Assembly (NCBI RefSeq): GCF_030409635.1
Contig: NZ_JAUFQF010000004.1
Span: forward strand, 2,328,241-2,392,240
Source: Vibrio agarivorans
GTDB taxonomy: Bacteria; Pseudomonadota; Gammaproteobacteria; Enterobacterales; Vibrionaceae
DNA: 64,000 nt
Reading direction: 5' to 3'
Shown here: one piece after another, positions 29,303-38,757 of the stretch
How the letters are laid out: each line of letters begins with the position of its first letter
Numbering within the stretch: position 1 is the stretch's first letter
Made by a program: the position numbers and the translations under genes
Notes under the pieces: generated by a model
The model's database searches: none
What the model was told of the DNA's origin: nothing
The model's input: only the letters and a program-made list of their open reading frames with translations

Positions 29303-30721
29303 TTGAAACAGCCGCTATGGATAGCATTACTGCTTTTTTTGTTTAGCTCACTACTGCAAGCCGAGGATTTTTCTGTCCCCAATGGTGTGAGAGGCTCTTT
29401 GTGTATTGTCCATGCCGATCATAAAGTCGTGATGGTAAAAGAGACCTTTAGCCGTAAATTGTCACTACCGGGCGGTACAATCTCAAAAGGGGAAGATCCT
29501 AAGCTCACCGCGCAGCGAGAGACATGGGAAGAGGCTGGGCTGGTAGTCAACCCAGTGCGAAAGTTGGGATATACCGACACCGCTGTGGTTTACGAGTGTG
29601 TTCCGCAGTCAAAAGTGGTCGCCTTCTCACATCGACAGGGATTAAAAGGTAAAGCGTTACCCGCGTGGTTTGCACCCCATTTTGGTATTGAAGTGAAAGA
29701 TGTTCTGGCGATTGAGCCACTCCTTGTCGATGCAAGCGACTATCGTTATCCAGAGCAGTGGCCAGCAATCACCCAATGGGTAAGTGAAGTGACCTCCTAT
29801 CCAATCCAGTATGTGGAAGATTTAGTCAGTAACGGCAATGCGTGGCAAAGGTTTGAGCTGAGGCTATTGAGCAATCTCTATCAACTGGCGGAGGGGCAAA
29901 CTCTCTTTAAGTCGCTTATTGAGCTATGTGTATTGGTTAGTAACCTGATACTTTCGCCAGTGTTTTTAGGTTTAAGTCTTGTTGTCGCCGCTTGGAAAGG
30001 TGGTGTTGTAGTCGCACAAAAGCTTCTATTTATTCAACTTCTTACCGTATTGATGGCGGTTGTTGCCAAGTTTGGCTTTGCACTGCCAGCCCCAGGGCAG
30101 TTTCTAGGTTTGCTTTCCGAGCAGAATATAGCGCTGAGCTTTCCATCCGTCAGGGCAGCACTGTTAGCAGCCACTTGTACGTTTGTCATTCGCCTAGTCT
30201 ACATTCCATTAGTGATACTACTCAGTGGTTTTGTGCTGTTACTCTTAGCGTGTTTAGGCATGTTCTTACAGTATCAGGTGTTTGTAACAGATATCCTCTT
30301 TGGTGTTGTATTAGGTTATTTTGTCGCTCGTCATTTCTTTAAATTGGCGGTATCCCAAGAAACACAACTGGCTAAGATAACTCAGACAAAGGCCGCATGG
30401 TTAATGCTTACGTTGTTGGCGGCCGTATTTGCATGGACGTGGTATGCCACTTCTTTATTACAGGTAACAGCACTTTCAGGCACGGTATTGCTTATCATGC
30501 TGTGCTTTGGCGAAAGACCGTTAGCGCAGGCTACACTTAATCCAGTCGCGACCTCTATGAGTATCGCTCTGGGCTACTTTCTTTCAGAGTACCTGCATAC
30601 GTTTGTAGCTTCGAGTGCGGTCTTTTCGCTGCTCGTAGAGGTGTTGTATATGCCGATAATTTTGACGTTAATCTATGTTCCTACCCTTATCGCGCGAAAG
30701 TTGAACGATAAACCTAAGTGA
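29303..30721 (+). CDS. Exported NUDIX hydrolase fused to a degenerate PAP2-like membrane domain
   Basis: 472 aa. Residues 1-20 are a signal peptide (LWIALLLFLFSSLLQA). The NUDIX box (G-x5-E-x7-RE-x2-EE-x-G) is complete in GGTISKGEDPKLTAQRETWEEAGL near residues 56-80. From about residue 205 there are roughly eight hydrophobic segments. The region 250-345 has PAP2 layout, but the catalytic signatures are lost: KFGFALPAP for K-x6-RP, FPSVRA for PSGH, and the HxxxD His is Val before TDILFG. The TTG start has GAGG 6 nt upstream. I recall the family as bifunctional NUDIX/PAP2. The signal peptide puts the NUDIX domain in the periplasm, where a lipid-linked diphosphate is a possible substrate (inference). 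Confidence 0.8.
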   Translation: MKQPLWIALLLFLFSSLLQAEDFSVPNGVRGSLCIVHADHKVVMVKETFSRKLSLPGGTISKGEDPKLTAQRETWEEAGLVVNPVRKLGYTDTAVVYECVPQSKVVAFSHRQGLKGKALPAWFAPHFGIEVKDVLAIEPLLVDASDYRYPEQWPAITQWVSEVTSYPIQYVEDLVSNGNAWQRFELRLLSNLYQLAEGQTLFKSLIELCVLVSNLILSPVFLGLSLVVAAWKGGVVVAQKLLFIQLLTVLMAVVAKFGFALPAPGQFLGLLSEQNIALSFPSVRAALLAATCTFVIRLVYIPLVILLSGFVLLLLACLGMFLQYQVFVTDILFGVVLGYFVARHFFKLAVSQETQLAKITQTKAAWLMLTLLAAVFAWTWYATSLLQVTALSGTVLLIMLCFGERPLAQATLNPVATSMSIALGYFLSEYLHTFVASSAVFSLLVEVLYMPIILTLIYVPTLIARKLNDKPK

Positions 30722-30799
30722 CAGGTTGCAGTGAGTTGATCTTCTTTACCAGCTCTATTAAGGTGCAGGCAATTAAACTATGTATGAACGGAGTGAGCC

Positions 30800-31468
30800 T
30801 TGTACAAGCTCAATGAGATCTTCGAGACAATCCAAGGGGAAGGCAGCTTTACTGGCGTGCCTTCTGTTTTTATTCGATTACAAGAGTGTCCTGTAGGTTG
30901 TTCTTGGTGTGACACTAAGCAAACCTGGGAAGCGGAACCGCAAAATGAAACCGATTTTGGTGAAGTGATTGCAAAGCAGCAGGATTCAGAAACTTGGTGT
31001 CAAGCCACAGCACAGCAGTTAGTTGAGATTTATCAACAGCAAGGCTTTAATGCTAAGCACATTGTCATTACGGGTGGTGAGCCATGCATCTACGACTTGA
31101 CTGAACTCGCACTCGCGTTTGAAGTTATTGGGTGTCGTTGCCAAATTGAAACAAGTGGTACCAGCGAAGTACGTACGACAGATTCTACTTACGTGACCGT
31201 GTCACCAAAGATTGCCATGAAAGGTAAACTGCCAGTATTAGAATCAGCACTGCGCCGTGCCAATGAAATTAAGCATCCTGTTGGCACCAGTAAAGACATA
31301 GAGCAGCTTGATGAATTGCTCTCAGGTGTAGAGCTGCGTTCAGATGTGATTATCGCCTTACAACCAATCAGTCAAAAGCCACGCGCGACAGAGTTGTGCA
31401 TTGATACCTGTATTAAGAGAAACTGGCGTCTTTCGATTCAAACTCACAAATACTTGAGCATTGCATAA
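30800..31468 (+). CDS. queE: 7-carboxy-7-deazaguanine synthase QueE
   Basis: 222-aa radical SAM enzyme of queuosine biosynthesis. The cluster motif is [10 protein letters not shown] (C-x3-C-x2-C) near residue 30, after [28 protein letters not shown] is the GGE SAM-binding motif. Start is TTG at 30800 with GGAG 6 nt upstream; no ATG gives the family N-terminus. Followed 11 nt later by queC. Confidence 0.94.
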   Translation: MYKLNEIFETIQGEGSFTGVPSVFIRLQECPVGCSWCDTKQTWEAEPQNETDFGEVIAKQQDSETWCQATAQQLVEIYQQQGFNAKHIVITGGEPCIYDLTELALAFEVIGCRCQIETSGTSEVRTTDSTYVTVSPKIAMKGKLPVLESALRRANEIKHPVGTSKDIEQLDELLSGVELRSDVIIALQPISQKPRATELCIDTCIKRNWRLSIQTHKYLSIA

Positions 31469-31479
31469 GGAGAGGGGAA

Positions 31480-32166
31480 ATGAAAAAAGCAGTTGTAGTA
31501 TTCAGCGGTGGACAAGACTCGACCACTTGCCTTGTTCAAGCATTAAAGCAGTGTGATGAAGTACATGCAATCACGTTTGATTATGGCCAACGCCACAAGC
31601 AAGAGATTGAAGTAGCACAAAAGCTGGCAGCCTCCTTAGGCGTTAAAGCACATAAAGTAATGGATGTGGGCCTATTGAACGAACTGGCGATCAGTTCTCT
31701 AACTCGTGATGACATTCCTGTCTCCCATGAGCTGCAAGAAAATGGCTTGCCGAACTCGTTTGTACCTGGCCGCAATATTCTTTTCCTAACGCTTGCGGGG
31801 ATCTACGCTTACCAGATTGGCGCGCAGTCAGTCATTACCGGTGTTTGTGAGACGGACTTCTCTGGCTACCCTGATTGCCGAGATGAGTTTGTTAAGTCGA
31901 TGAATGACGCGCTAGTTAAAGGAATGGATCGTCAACTAGACATCGTGACACCACTGATGTGGCTCAACAAAGCCGAAACGTGGGCTCTAGCCGATAAGTT
32001 TGACGCCTTACAATTAGTTCGAGAGCAAACTCTAACTTGTTACAACGGAATTATTGGCGATGGCTGTGGAGACTGCCCTGCATGTCATCTACGCTCTGAA
32101 GGTCTTAATAGTTATTTAGATAATAAAGAAGCTGTGATGGCAGACTTAGAGTCTAAAAGCCAATAA
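31480..32166 (+). CDS. queC: 7-cyano-7-deazaguanine synthase QueC
   Basis: 228-aa ATP-dependent enzyme that converts CDG to preQ0. The PP-loop is [13 protein letters not shown] at residues 6-18; the C-terminal zinc site is [10 protein letters not shown]. Strong AGGAG ribosome binding site. Operon with queE. Confidence 0.96.
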   Translation: MKKAVVVFSGGQDSTTCLVQALKQCDEVHAITFDYGQRHKQEIEVAQKLAASLGVKAHKVMDVGLLNELAISSLTRDDIPVSHELQENGLPNSFVPGRNILFLTLAGIYAYQIGAQSVITGVCETDFSGYPDCRDEFVKSMNDALVKGMDRQLDIVTPLMWLNKAETWALADKFDALQLVREQTLTCYNGIIGDGCGDCPACHLRSEGLNSYLDNKEAVMADLESKSQ

Positions 32167-32175
32167 CAAAAACGA

Positions 32176-32204
32176 AAAGAGTCGCACCAGCGACTCTTTT
32201 TCTT
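32176..32204. terminator. Bidirectional terminator after queC
   Basis: AAAGAGTCGC / GCGACTCTTT, 10-bp stem, 4-nt loop, then TTTCTTTT. On the minus strand it would have ended the HAD gene whose tail is at 32223-32279. Confidence 0.85.
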
Positions 32205-32222
32205 TTCAGCTAAAGCGTTTAT

Positions 32223-32279
32223 CTACAGTAGTAGTGATTTAATCGTCTTCACGACACCCGCATCTTTGTTGCTTGGTGC
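32223..32279 (-). pseudogene. 3' end of a HAD (Cof-type) phosphatase gene, cut by the insertion sequence
   Basis: The minus strand is open from the insertion-sequence boundary for 18 codons and then TAG: APSNKDAGVVKTIKSLLL. This fits the C-terminal end of Cof-type HAD hydrolases (A-x-SN-x-x-x-GV-x-x-x-I-x-x-L). The 5' part of such a gene, on the same strand, is at 39380-39547. The C-terminal match is short, so the identification rests on both fragments together. Confidence 0.65.
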
Positions 32280-33334
32280 GGCTTTGTTGCTTAAATCGAT
32301 GGAACTAAATCAAGAAGCTACGATCTGATCGGCTACACCCATTAATCGTCGTAGCCTCATGCCTAAACCTCGTTACAAAACAACTAACTGGACGCAGTAC
32401 AACAAAGCCTTAATAAACCGTGGTTCTCTGACCTTTTGGATTGATGAGGAAGCGATAGCTGAGTGGAAGCAAAACAAACAAGGCAAGCGCGGCAGACCTC
32501 GCCAATTCAGCGACTTAGCCATTACCACGGCACTGATGGTGAAACGCATATTCTCTATGCCGTTGAGAGCACTGCAAGGATTTCTAGACTCGGTATTTAA
32601 GCTGGCTAACACCCCGCTAGTTTGTCCGCACTACACCTGTATAAGCCGTCGAGCTAAGGAAGTTGAGGTTTCATTTAAAACTAAAACCAGAGGTGCGATA
32701 CAACACCTAGCCATTGATGCCACAGGTCTCAAGGTTTATGGCGAAGGTGAATGGAAGGTCAAGAAGCATGGTACTGACAGGAAGCGTAGGGTTTGGCGTA
32801 AGCTGCATATCGCAGTAGATACTAGCACCCACGAAATAGTCGCAGCAGAGCTGAGCTTATCTAACGTAACCGATGCCGAAGTACTTCCCAACTTGCTTAA
32901 GCAGACACGTCGTAAAATCATTGAGATATCAGGCGATGGTGCTTATTACACAAGGAATTGCCATGATGCCATACGGATCAAGCGAGCTGTTGCGCTCATC
33001 CCGCCAAGAGAGGGAGCAGCCTTCTGGGAACAAGGGCATCCTCGTAACTTAGCGGTAGGTTGCCAAAAGCTCTACGGCTCCAACAAGAAGTGGAAAAAGC
33101 GGTATGGCTATCATAAGCGCTCGCTATCAGAGACAGTAATGTACCGAGTAAAACAGCTACTAGGTGGGGAAATTAAGCTTAAGAAGTTACAATGCTCAGG
33201 TTGGCGAGACTTACGCGATGATTAAAGCGCTGAACAAGCTTACAGGGCTTGGTATGCCTGAAACTCAGTATGTTGTATAGGAATCACTCAATTTCAGGCG
33301 GTTTGGTTTCCTGTTCGAATTACGCAACAAAGCC
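32280..33334 (+). mobile_element. IS5-family insertion sequence, IS903 group
   Basis: 1,055 bp bounded by inverted repeats: left GGCTTTGTTGCTTAAATCGA (32280-32299), right end reading inward GGCTTTGTTGCGTAATTCGA (33334-33315), 18 of 20 identical. IS903 has the same end sequence type and 1,057 bp. It carries one transposase gene, which is frameshifted near its end. The 9 bp on each side (GCTTGGTGC and CATATGGAC) do not match, so there is no target duplication. Confidence 0.88.
32359..33280 (+). pseudogene. IS903-group transposase, frameshifted near the C-terminus
   Basis: The frame beginning at 32359 codes 288 aa with all three DDE residues in IDATGLK, SGDGAYY and RSLSETVMYRVKQLLGG, then stops at 33225 after QCSGWRDLRDD. 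In the +1 frame, the normal family ending follows (NAQVGETYAMIKALNKL, then GLGMPETQYVV) up to TAG 33280. A small indel around 33183-33192 explains this. The catalytic core is intact, but the last ~30 residues are replaced; activity is uncertain. Confidence 0.8.
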
Positions 33335-33572
33335 CATATGGACCCCTAATCTGCGCTAGTTTTTGATTTGCTAATGCTTGGATTGTCGAAACTCATTTGT
33401 ATCCAGATTAGTGCTGACGGGTAGGTCATCGTAACGCAGATCTGTCCATTGCCGTGCTAGCAATAACTTCGTTAGTTGAGACAGTCATTAGTACTCTGCA
33501 TTCTGAAAAATTGATATTTGAAATCTCCCACGCTAATGTTCTCAGTTAGCCCCCTGTTGTGGTAGAGAGCAC

Positions 33573-34481
33573 ATGGAACTGAAACTATTAAAAAGCTTTA
33601 TCGCGGTAGCGACACATCGCAGCTTTTCAAAAGCAGCAAAAGAACTGCATACAGTGCAACCAGCGATAAGTCGCCATATTACAAGCTTGGAAGATGAACT
33701 CGGTACGAGCTTGTTCTTTCGAACCTCACGTGAAGTTATCATTACAGCAGCAGGTGAGCAGTTACTAAAAGATGCCGTTAAAATCATAGCTCAAACAGAG
33801 AAAACCAAACAAGCGGTGATTAAAGCATCTAAAGGGACAATAGGAAGTTTAAAGATTGGTTACCTTGGTGGTGCTACGCTTAGCTTCTTACCTAGACTCG
33901 TGCGGGAGTATATTGTAGAGAATCCTAATATAGATGTTGACCTTATCGAAATGACGGCCTCTGAGCAGGCTGATGCCTTATCAAAGCGCGACATTGATAT
34001 CAGTTTCTCTCGTCCCTTACCAGATGCTGTGTCACAAGACTATATTTCAACCAATATCTATGTTGATAAATTGATGGCAGTAGTCCCTATTACCCATACT
34101 CTTGCTAATCTGTCCTCGATTAATTTGAAGCAGTTGGAAGATGACGCTTTTGTCTTGTTTGAACGCGAACAAGCTGTAGGGTTGTTTGATACCATCATTA
34201 CTCAATGCGGTATGGCAGGCTTCTCACCTAAGATAAAGAAACAGCCACAGAGCATGCAATCAGTGCTGACCCAAGTTGCATCTGGGCTCGGTGTATCAAT
34301 CGTACCTTATGCTATAAGAGATTTAAGAAGTGAGGGTTGCTGCTTTCTCGATCTTGACTCTATTGATGTGAAAATTACATTGGTCATGACACACCATTTG
34401 CATTCTCAATCGCCATCAACTCTAGCTTTCTCTGAATTGATAAAAAGTCAGATACATGGCATCGCACTCGCAATGAAATAA
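33573..34481 (+). CDS. LysR family transcriptional regulator
   Basis: 302 aa. N-terminal helix-turn-helix HRSFSKAAKELHTVQPAISRHITSL, then an effector-binding domain with the IGYLGGATLSFLPRLV start typical of the CbbR/BenM-like group. It lies 123 bp before a co-directional MFS transporter gene, which is its likely target. It is part of the 7.1-kb insert. The 238 bp before it (33335-33572) show no recognisable gene. Confidence 0.88.
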   Translation: MELKLLKSFIAVATHRSFSKAAKELHTVQPAISRHITSLEDELGTSLFFRTSREVIITAAGEQLLKDAVKIIAQTEKTKQAVIKASKGTIGSLKIGYLGGATLSFLPRLVREYIVENPNIDVDLIEMTASEQADALSKRDIDISFSRPLPDAVSQDYISTNIYVDKLMAVVPITHTLANLSSINLKQLEDDAFVLFEREQAVGLFDTIITQCGMAGFSPKIKKQPQSMQSVLTQVASGLGVSIVPYAIRDLRSEGCCFLDLDSIDVKITLVMTHHLHSQSPSTLAFSELIKSQIHGIALAMK

Positions 34482-34604
34482 CCATCTATACATTTTTTGT
34501 ATTAATTCTAGATGAAATGAATATTTTTGTTATTTAATTGCCTACCCTAGAATTTAGTCATTCCGATAAAACATCTCAATGATGAGCCAATTTAAGGTCT
34601 GACT

Positions 34605-35774
34605 ATGTCTAAAACGAAAATTGAAACCCTGAGCACAGGACGTTTGTTTCTTATGTCGAGCGCAGTCTCGGCAACTGCTGCGAATCTTTATTACAACCAA
34701 CCGATTCTACCTAAGATTGGCGCAGAACTTGGCTTAACAAGTGAACAGCTTGGCTCTGTGCCTGCTGCGGGACAAATTGGTTATGCTGCCGCACTGCTTT
34801 TCCTATCTCCATTGGGAGACACTCTGCCACGCAAGCGTCTTATCGCAATCCTTTCTGTGCTTTTGGTGCTTTCATCTTTAGTCGCATTTTCGGCATCAAG
34901 CTTGATTGCTCTGGTTATGGCTTGTTTTGCGATTGGTCTAAGTGCCAATATTACTCAACAGTTAATCCCTTTTGCAGCATCACTCAGCACTCCTGAAACA
35001 AAGGGTAAAGTGATCGGCACTCTAATGACGGGGTTAACCGTTGGTATTCTGCTATCACGTACCGTGAGTGGCTTCGTAGGTGAACAATTTGGGTGGCGTG
35101 CAGTCTTTGTGATGTCTGCAACTATTGCTGCTCTCTTTGGTGTTTTCCTCTATGTCTTTTTACCGACAAATACGCCAACATCAAAGATCCCTTACCCTAA
35201 ACTTGTTGCAAGTATGGCAACCCTGATTAAGCAACACACGGCTCTACGTAGCTCTGCATTAACAGGGGCACTGTGGTTTGCCTCATTCAACGCGCTTTGG
35301 GCAACGCTAGCTCTACATGTTAGTGAATCACCATTTAACTACAATGCTCAGCAAGCGGGTATGTTTGGTGTTATTGCATTAGCTGGTGTCGTTGGAGCAA
35401 AGGTGTCAGGTTCACTCGTCAGTAGATTTGGCTCTCGCAATATGATTAGTATGGCGTTAAGCATTATCGTGGTTGGTTTTATTATTTCAGGATTGTTTGC
35501 TGATAGCTTAATTGGCTTAATTGTCGGTATTATTTTAATCGACCTCGGTGTATTCAGTGCTCAAGTGTCGAATCAAGTCCGAGTGTTTTCTATTGACCCA
35601 CAAGCTCAGAGCCGTATCAATGGTATCTATATGCTCGGCTATTATCTTGGTGGTGCGTTTGGTTCATATGCTGGTATTCAATCGTTTGAACTAGCAGGTT
35701 GGGGAGGTGTAGTGGGCTTCAGTATTGTCGCTGTAACGCTGAGCTTTATTGTAAACCGAGCAAGCGAAAAATAG
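34605..35774 (+). CDS. MFS transporter
   Basis: 389 aa with about 12 hydrophobic helices. The first is followed by AANLYYNQPILPKIGAELG, the signature of the YgaY/YnfM-like drug-efflux group of MFS proteins; GDTLPRKRLI is the motif A loop. It probably exports a small molecule. It is paired with the LysR gene upstream within the insert; substrate unknown. Confidence 0.88.
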   Translation: MSKTKIETLSTGRLFLMSSAVSATAANLYYNQPILPKIGAELGLTSEQLGSVPAAGQIGYAAALLFLSPLGDTLPRKRLIAILSVLLVLSSLVAFSASSLIALVMACFAIGLSANITQQLIPFAASLSTPETKGKVIGTLMTGLTVGILLSRTVSGFVGEQFGWRAVFVMSATIAALFGVFLYVFLPTNTPTSKIPYPKLVASMATLIKQHTALRSSALTGALWFASFNALWATLALHVSESPFNYNAQQAGMFGVIALAGVVGAKVSGSLVSRFGSRNMISMALSIIVVGFIISGLFADSLIGLIVGIILIDLGVFSAQVSNQVRVFSIDPQAQSRINGIYMLGYYLGGAFGSYAGIQSFELAGWGGVVGFSIVAVTLSFIVNRASEK

Positions 35775-35894
35775 ACTTAGTCAGCGTTATTCATGTTTGA
35801 CTGAAACCCCAAACGTTCCTATGTCGGTAGTGAACGATATCGCAATAGCTGGTTATCGATAGTGTAAACTCACCCTCCGTTACAGAGATTTTAT

Positions 35895-36791
35895 ATGCTT
35901 AATTCTAAAAACTACCAAGACCCACTATCTGCCATGCTGTCCATACTCAACTTAAAGGTTGCTATCTCAGTGAACGCACAGTTTTGTGGTGGATGGTTGC
36001 TTGGGCATAAAACGAATGAAAAATCCTTCCATTTAATTTCTCACGGTGAGTGTATTCTGGAGCTAAATGATAAGCCTCTCCAATACCTTTCACGTGGGGA
36101 TCTAATTATTTTCATGCGTAAAGTACATCACACTTTGAAACCAAGTTTTAATTCATCAAAAGAAGAAGAACGAATTTCTCCAAATCAAGGCATTATTGCT
36201 AGTGCTACAGGGATTTTATGTGGCTCTTTTGCATATGAAAATACCAAAGCAGAAAGCTTGATGAGAGCACTCCCAGATGTACTGGTTATTCGTAATGATA
36301 GCAATGTAAGACGATGGGTTGAGCCTTTGATTAACCTTATTCAACTTGAGAGCCAAGAGCATAATTTAGGGAGTGATTTAATTATAAAAAAACTCACTGA
36401 AGCCTTGCTTATACAAGCCATACGTTCTTTTATCAAAATGGGCCACTTTGAAGTAGGTATTTTGAGACTAATGGCCGATGTAAAGTTGTCCAATGCAATA
36501 CTAGCCGTACAAAATGCTCCTGAAGCCCCGTGGACGGTGGAGCGATTAGCCAAAGAATGTGCGATGTCTAGAACAGCCTTCGCGACTCATTTTAAGAACA
36601 CATCGGCTTGGAGTCCAATGGAATATGTTACTTGGTGGCGAATGCAGGTTGCATGGTCAAGGCTCGTTGATAGGGAAACGATTTATGCTGTCTCATCATT
36701 GGTTGGTTATCGCTCTGAAGCAGCATTTTCTCGAGCTTTTAAAAAAGCATTTAGTATAGGCCCTGGAGAGGTAAGAGCGTCTAAAAGATAA
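35895..36791 (+). CDS. AraC family regulator with N-terminal cupin domain
   Basis: 298 aa. Residues about 8-190 form a cupin sensor domain beginning DPLSAMLSILNLKVAISV, as in RclR-like regulators. Residues about 205-297 hold two helix-turn-helix motifs (WTVERLAKECAMSRTAFATHF and YAVSSLVGYRSEAAFSRAFKKAF). It lies just before the DoxX-like and redoxin genes in the same direction and may control them. The DNA here is visibly A+T-rich compared with the flanking housekeeping genes. Confidence 0.88.
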   Translation: MLNSKNYQDPLSAMLSILNLKVAISVNAQFCGGWLLGHKTNEKSFHLISHGECILELNDKPLQYLSRGDLIIFMRKVHHTLKPSFNSSKEEERISPNQGIIASATGILCGSFAYENTKAESLMRALPDVLVIRNDSNVRRWVEPLINLIQLESQEHNLGSDLIIKKLTEALLIQAIRSFIKMGHFEVGILRLMADVKLSNAILAVQNAPEAPWTVERLAKECAMSRTAFATHFKNTSAWSPMEYVTWWRMQVAWSRLVDRETIYAVSSLVGYRSEAAFSRAFKKAFSIGPGEVRASKR

Positions 36792-36938
36792 TACTCGTCA
36801 CAGTCGTTCTATTGGTACTGTAGTGAGTGTGTGAACGATGAAGCATAACTCGGGAACTGTGAGGCATTAATAAGTTCAGCTTTGTGATTTAACCTATTAA
36901 AGGTAAACAATGTTAGTCATTATTCAATAGGTATACAA

Positions 36939-36953
36939 ATGGTTAAGTCAATT
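36939..36953 (+). pseudogene. 5' fragment (five codons) of the DoxX-like gene, cut by the IS256-family element
   Basis: ATG GTT AAG TCA ATT, with AGG 7 nt upstream of the ATG, ends exactly at the element's left inverted repeat. Removing the element and one copy of the target duplication joins it in frame to 38268-38702. Confidence 0.75.
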
Positions 36954-38259
36954 GAGACTGTCCTAAATTCTGTGTAACTGTCTAAACTTAAAGCCTTAAT
37001 GGCTAAGGATAGGCACATGGATAAGAAAGCACTTGAAGCTTTTGCTAAAGAAGCTGCAAAGGGAATTAAAACTCCCGATGACTTAACTGAGTTCAGCCAG
37101 ATGCTCAAAAAGATCACTGTTGAGGCGGCGCTCAACGCTGAAATGGAAGAGCATCTTGGCTACGAAAAGCACAAACCCTCAAAATCCCAAAATAGCCGTA
37201 ATGGAAAGAGCACCAAGCGTGTAAAAACAGAAGACGGCGAATTTGAACTCGATACCCCTCGCGACCGTCTTGGTTCTTTTGACCCCAAGTTAGTCAAAAA
37301 GCATCAAACACGATTTACCTCTATGGATGACAAGATCTTGTGGCTCTATGCGCAGGGCATGAGCACACGCGATATAGTGAATGCTTTTGACGAGTGGTAC
37401 GGAGCAGAGATATCACCCAGCCTAGTTTCGCGCGTCACACATGCAGTGATGGAGGAAATCGTGGAGTGGCAATCTAGACCGCTTGATGCCATCTATCCTA
37501 TCGTTTACCTCGACTGCATTGTGGTCAAAATCCGCCAAGACAAACGCATTATCAATAAATCGATCTTCCTTGCTTTAGGCATTAACACCGATGGTCAGAA
37601 AGAACTCATGGGCATGTGGATAGCCGAAAATGAGGGGGCTAAGTTTTGGCTGAGCGTTCTAACCGAACTCAATCAACGTGGCGTTGAAGATATTCTTATC
37701 GCTTGTGTCGATGGCTTGAAGGGTTTTCCCGATGCGATCAACACCGTCTTCCCGCAAACACATATTCAGCTTTGCATCGTCCATATGGTGCGGAACTCAT
37801 TGAAGTATGTGTCTTGGAAGGACTACAAGGCGGTCACAGCCGACCTGAAGCGAGTGTATCGCTCTGCTACCGAAGATGAGGCTCTACTTGAACTGGAGCG
37901 CTTTGGTGAAGTCTGGGATAGCCAGTATCCGCAAATCTCCAAGTCTTGGCGCAATCACTGGCAAAATCTCAACACCCTTTTTAGCTACCCAGAAGATATT
38001 CGTAGAGCAATTTACACGACCAATGCAATTGAGTCCCTCAATAGCGTGATCCGCAAGGCACTTAAAAAGCGTAAGATCTTCCCGAATGATGAGGCCGCAA
38101 CCAAAATGGTATATCTAGCAATCAAAGACGCCAGTAAGAAATGGACAATGCCTATTCAAAACTGGCGCCAAGCTATGAGTCGGTTTATTATCGAGTTCGA
38201 GGAACGCCTGGAGAAACACATTAACTAAACGGCAGTTACACAGAATCTGTTACAGCCTC
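36954..38259 (+). mobile_element. IS256-family insertion sequence with 8-bp target duplication
   Basis: 1,306 bp. Left end GAGACTGTCCTAAATTCTGT and right end read inward GAGGCTGTAACAGATTCTGT share ATTCTGTGTAACTG further in. AGTCAATT stands directly outside both ends (36946-36953 and 38260-38267), an 8-bp target duplication as expected for this family. The transposase gene is full length. The clean duplication suggests a recent, unrearranged insertion. Confidence 0.93.
36999..38228 (+). CDS. IS256-family (Mutator-like) transposase
   Basis: 409 aa. DDE-type transposase with conserved blocks YLDCIVVKIR, ACVDGLKGFPDAI and YTTNAIESLNSVIRKALKKR (the catalytic Glu lies in AIESLN). Full length for the family. 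A second possible start is ATG 37017. There are no visible defects, so the element may be active. Confidence 0.95.
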   Translation: MAKDRHMDKKALEAFAKEAAKGIKTPDDLTEFSQMLKKITVEAALNAEMEEHLGYEKHKPSKSQNSRNGKSTKRVKTEDGEFELDTPRDRLGSFDPKLVKKHQTRFTSMDDKILWLYAQGMSTRDIVNAFDEWYGAEISPSLVSRVTHAVMEEIVEWQSRPLDAIYPIVYLDCIVVKIRQDKRIINKSIFLALGINTDGQKELMGMWIAENEGAKFWLSVLTELNQRGVEDILIACVDGLKGFPDAINTVFPQTHIQLCIVHMVRNSLKYVSWKDYKAVTADLKRVYRSATEDEALLELERFGEVWDSQYPQISKSWRNHWQNLNTLFSYPEDIRRAIYTTNAIESLNSVIRKALKKRKIFPNDEAATKMVYLAIKDASKKWTMPIQNWRQAMSRFIIEFEERLEKHIN

Positions 38260-38315
38260 AGTCAATTTCAATTAAGATACTTTCTAATCTCTTACATCTT
38301 TTTAGTTTCATCTTT

Positions 38316-38702
38316 ATGATGAAGTTTGCAATGCCAAAGCTAGTTGGTAACCCAATAAGCATCAAAACATTTGACTACTTTGCCACTGTACTGCCAGTAG
38401 ATGGAGACAGTTATCGATTATTCGTGGGCTTGTTAGAGCTAGGAGTTGGCTTATTGCTGATTGTAAATATTTTTATTGCTGATAGAGCAAAAAATGCTTA
38501 TGCCATCTATGTGTCTTATTTTTTGTTGACAGGGGTTTGTATTGGAGCCTTGTTCCACGAATACTTTGTAAGACCAGAGCCAGTCGCATTTCTGGTTCAA
38601 TTGTCAGTGATTTTCCTATTTGTCGCAGCATTCCAATTTTTTGTTAGCTTCAAATATTTAGAGAAAGACAAAGCACTTGCTTTATTTGGCATCGACAAGT
38701 AA
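38316..38702 (+). CDS. DoxX-like membrane protein, 3' part left after the IS insertion
   Basis: 128 aa from the first ATG after the element; the frame is open back to 38268 and continues the five codons at 36939. The uninterrupted protein would be about 149 aa with four hydrophobic helices and FMMKFAMPKLVGNPISIKTF near the start, as in DoxX-like proteins. Without its normal start and ribosome binding site, it is probably not expressed properly, unless an internal ATG (38316, 38319 or 38331) is used. It is followed 55 nt later by a redoxin. Confidence 0.7.
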   Translation: MMKFAMPKLVGNPISIKTFDYFATVLPVDGDSYRLFVGLLELGVGLLLIVNIFIADRAKNAYAIYVSYFLLTGVCIGALFHEYFVRPEPVAFLVQLSVIFLFVAAFQFFVSFKYLEKDKALALFGIDK

Positions 38703-38757
38703 CTAATAATCAGACTACTTATGGTATGGGTAATTTTAATAATTTAATGAGGTAATC

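Noticed and set aside
33335..33572. Minus-strand frame of about 33 codons (reading LARQWTDLRYDDLP) as a gene remnant
   Set aside because: No start codon, stops on both sides and no family recognised; chance cannot be excluded.
32280..38259. Composite transposon formed by the two insertion sequences
   Set aside because: The elements belong to different families (IS5 and IS256) and the second has its own target duplication, so they did not move together as a composite.
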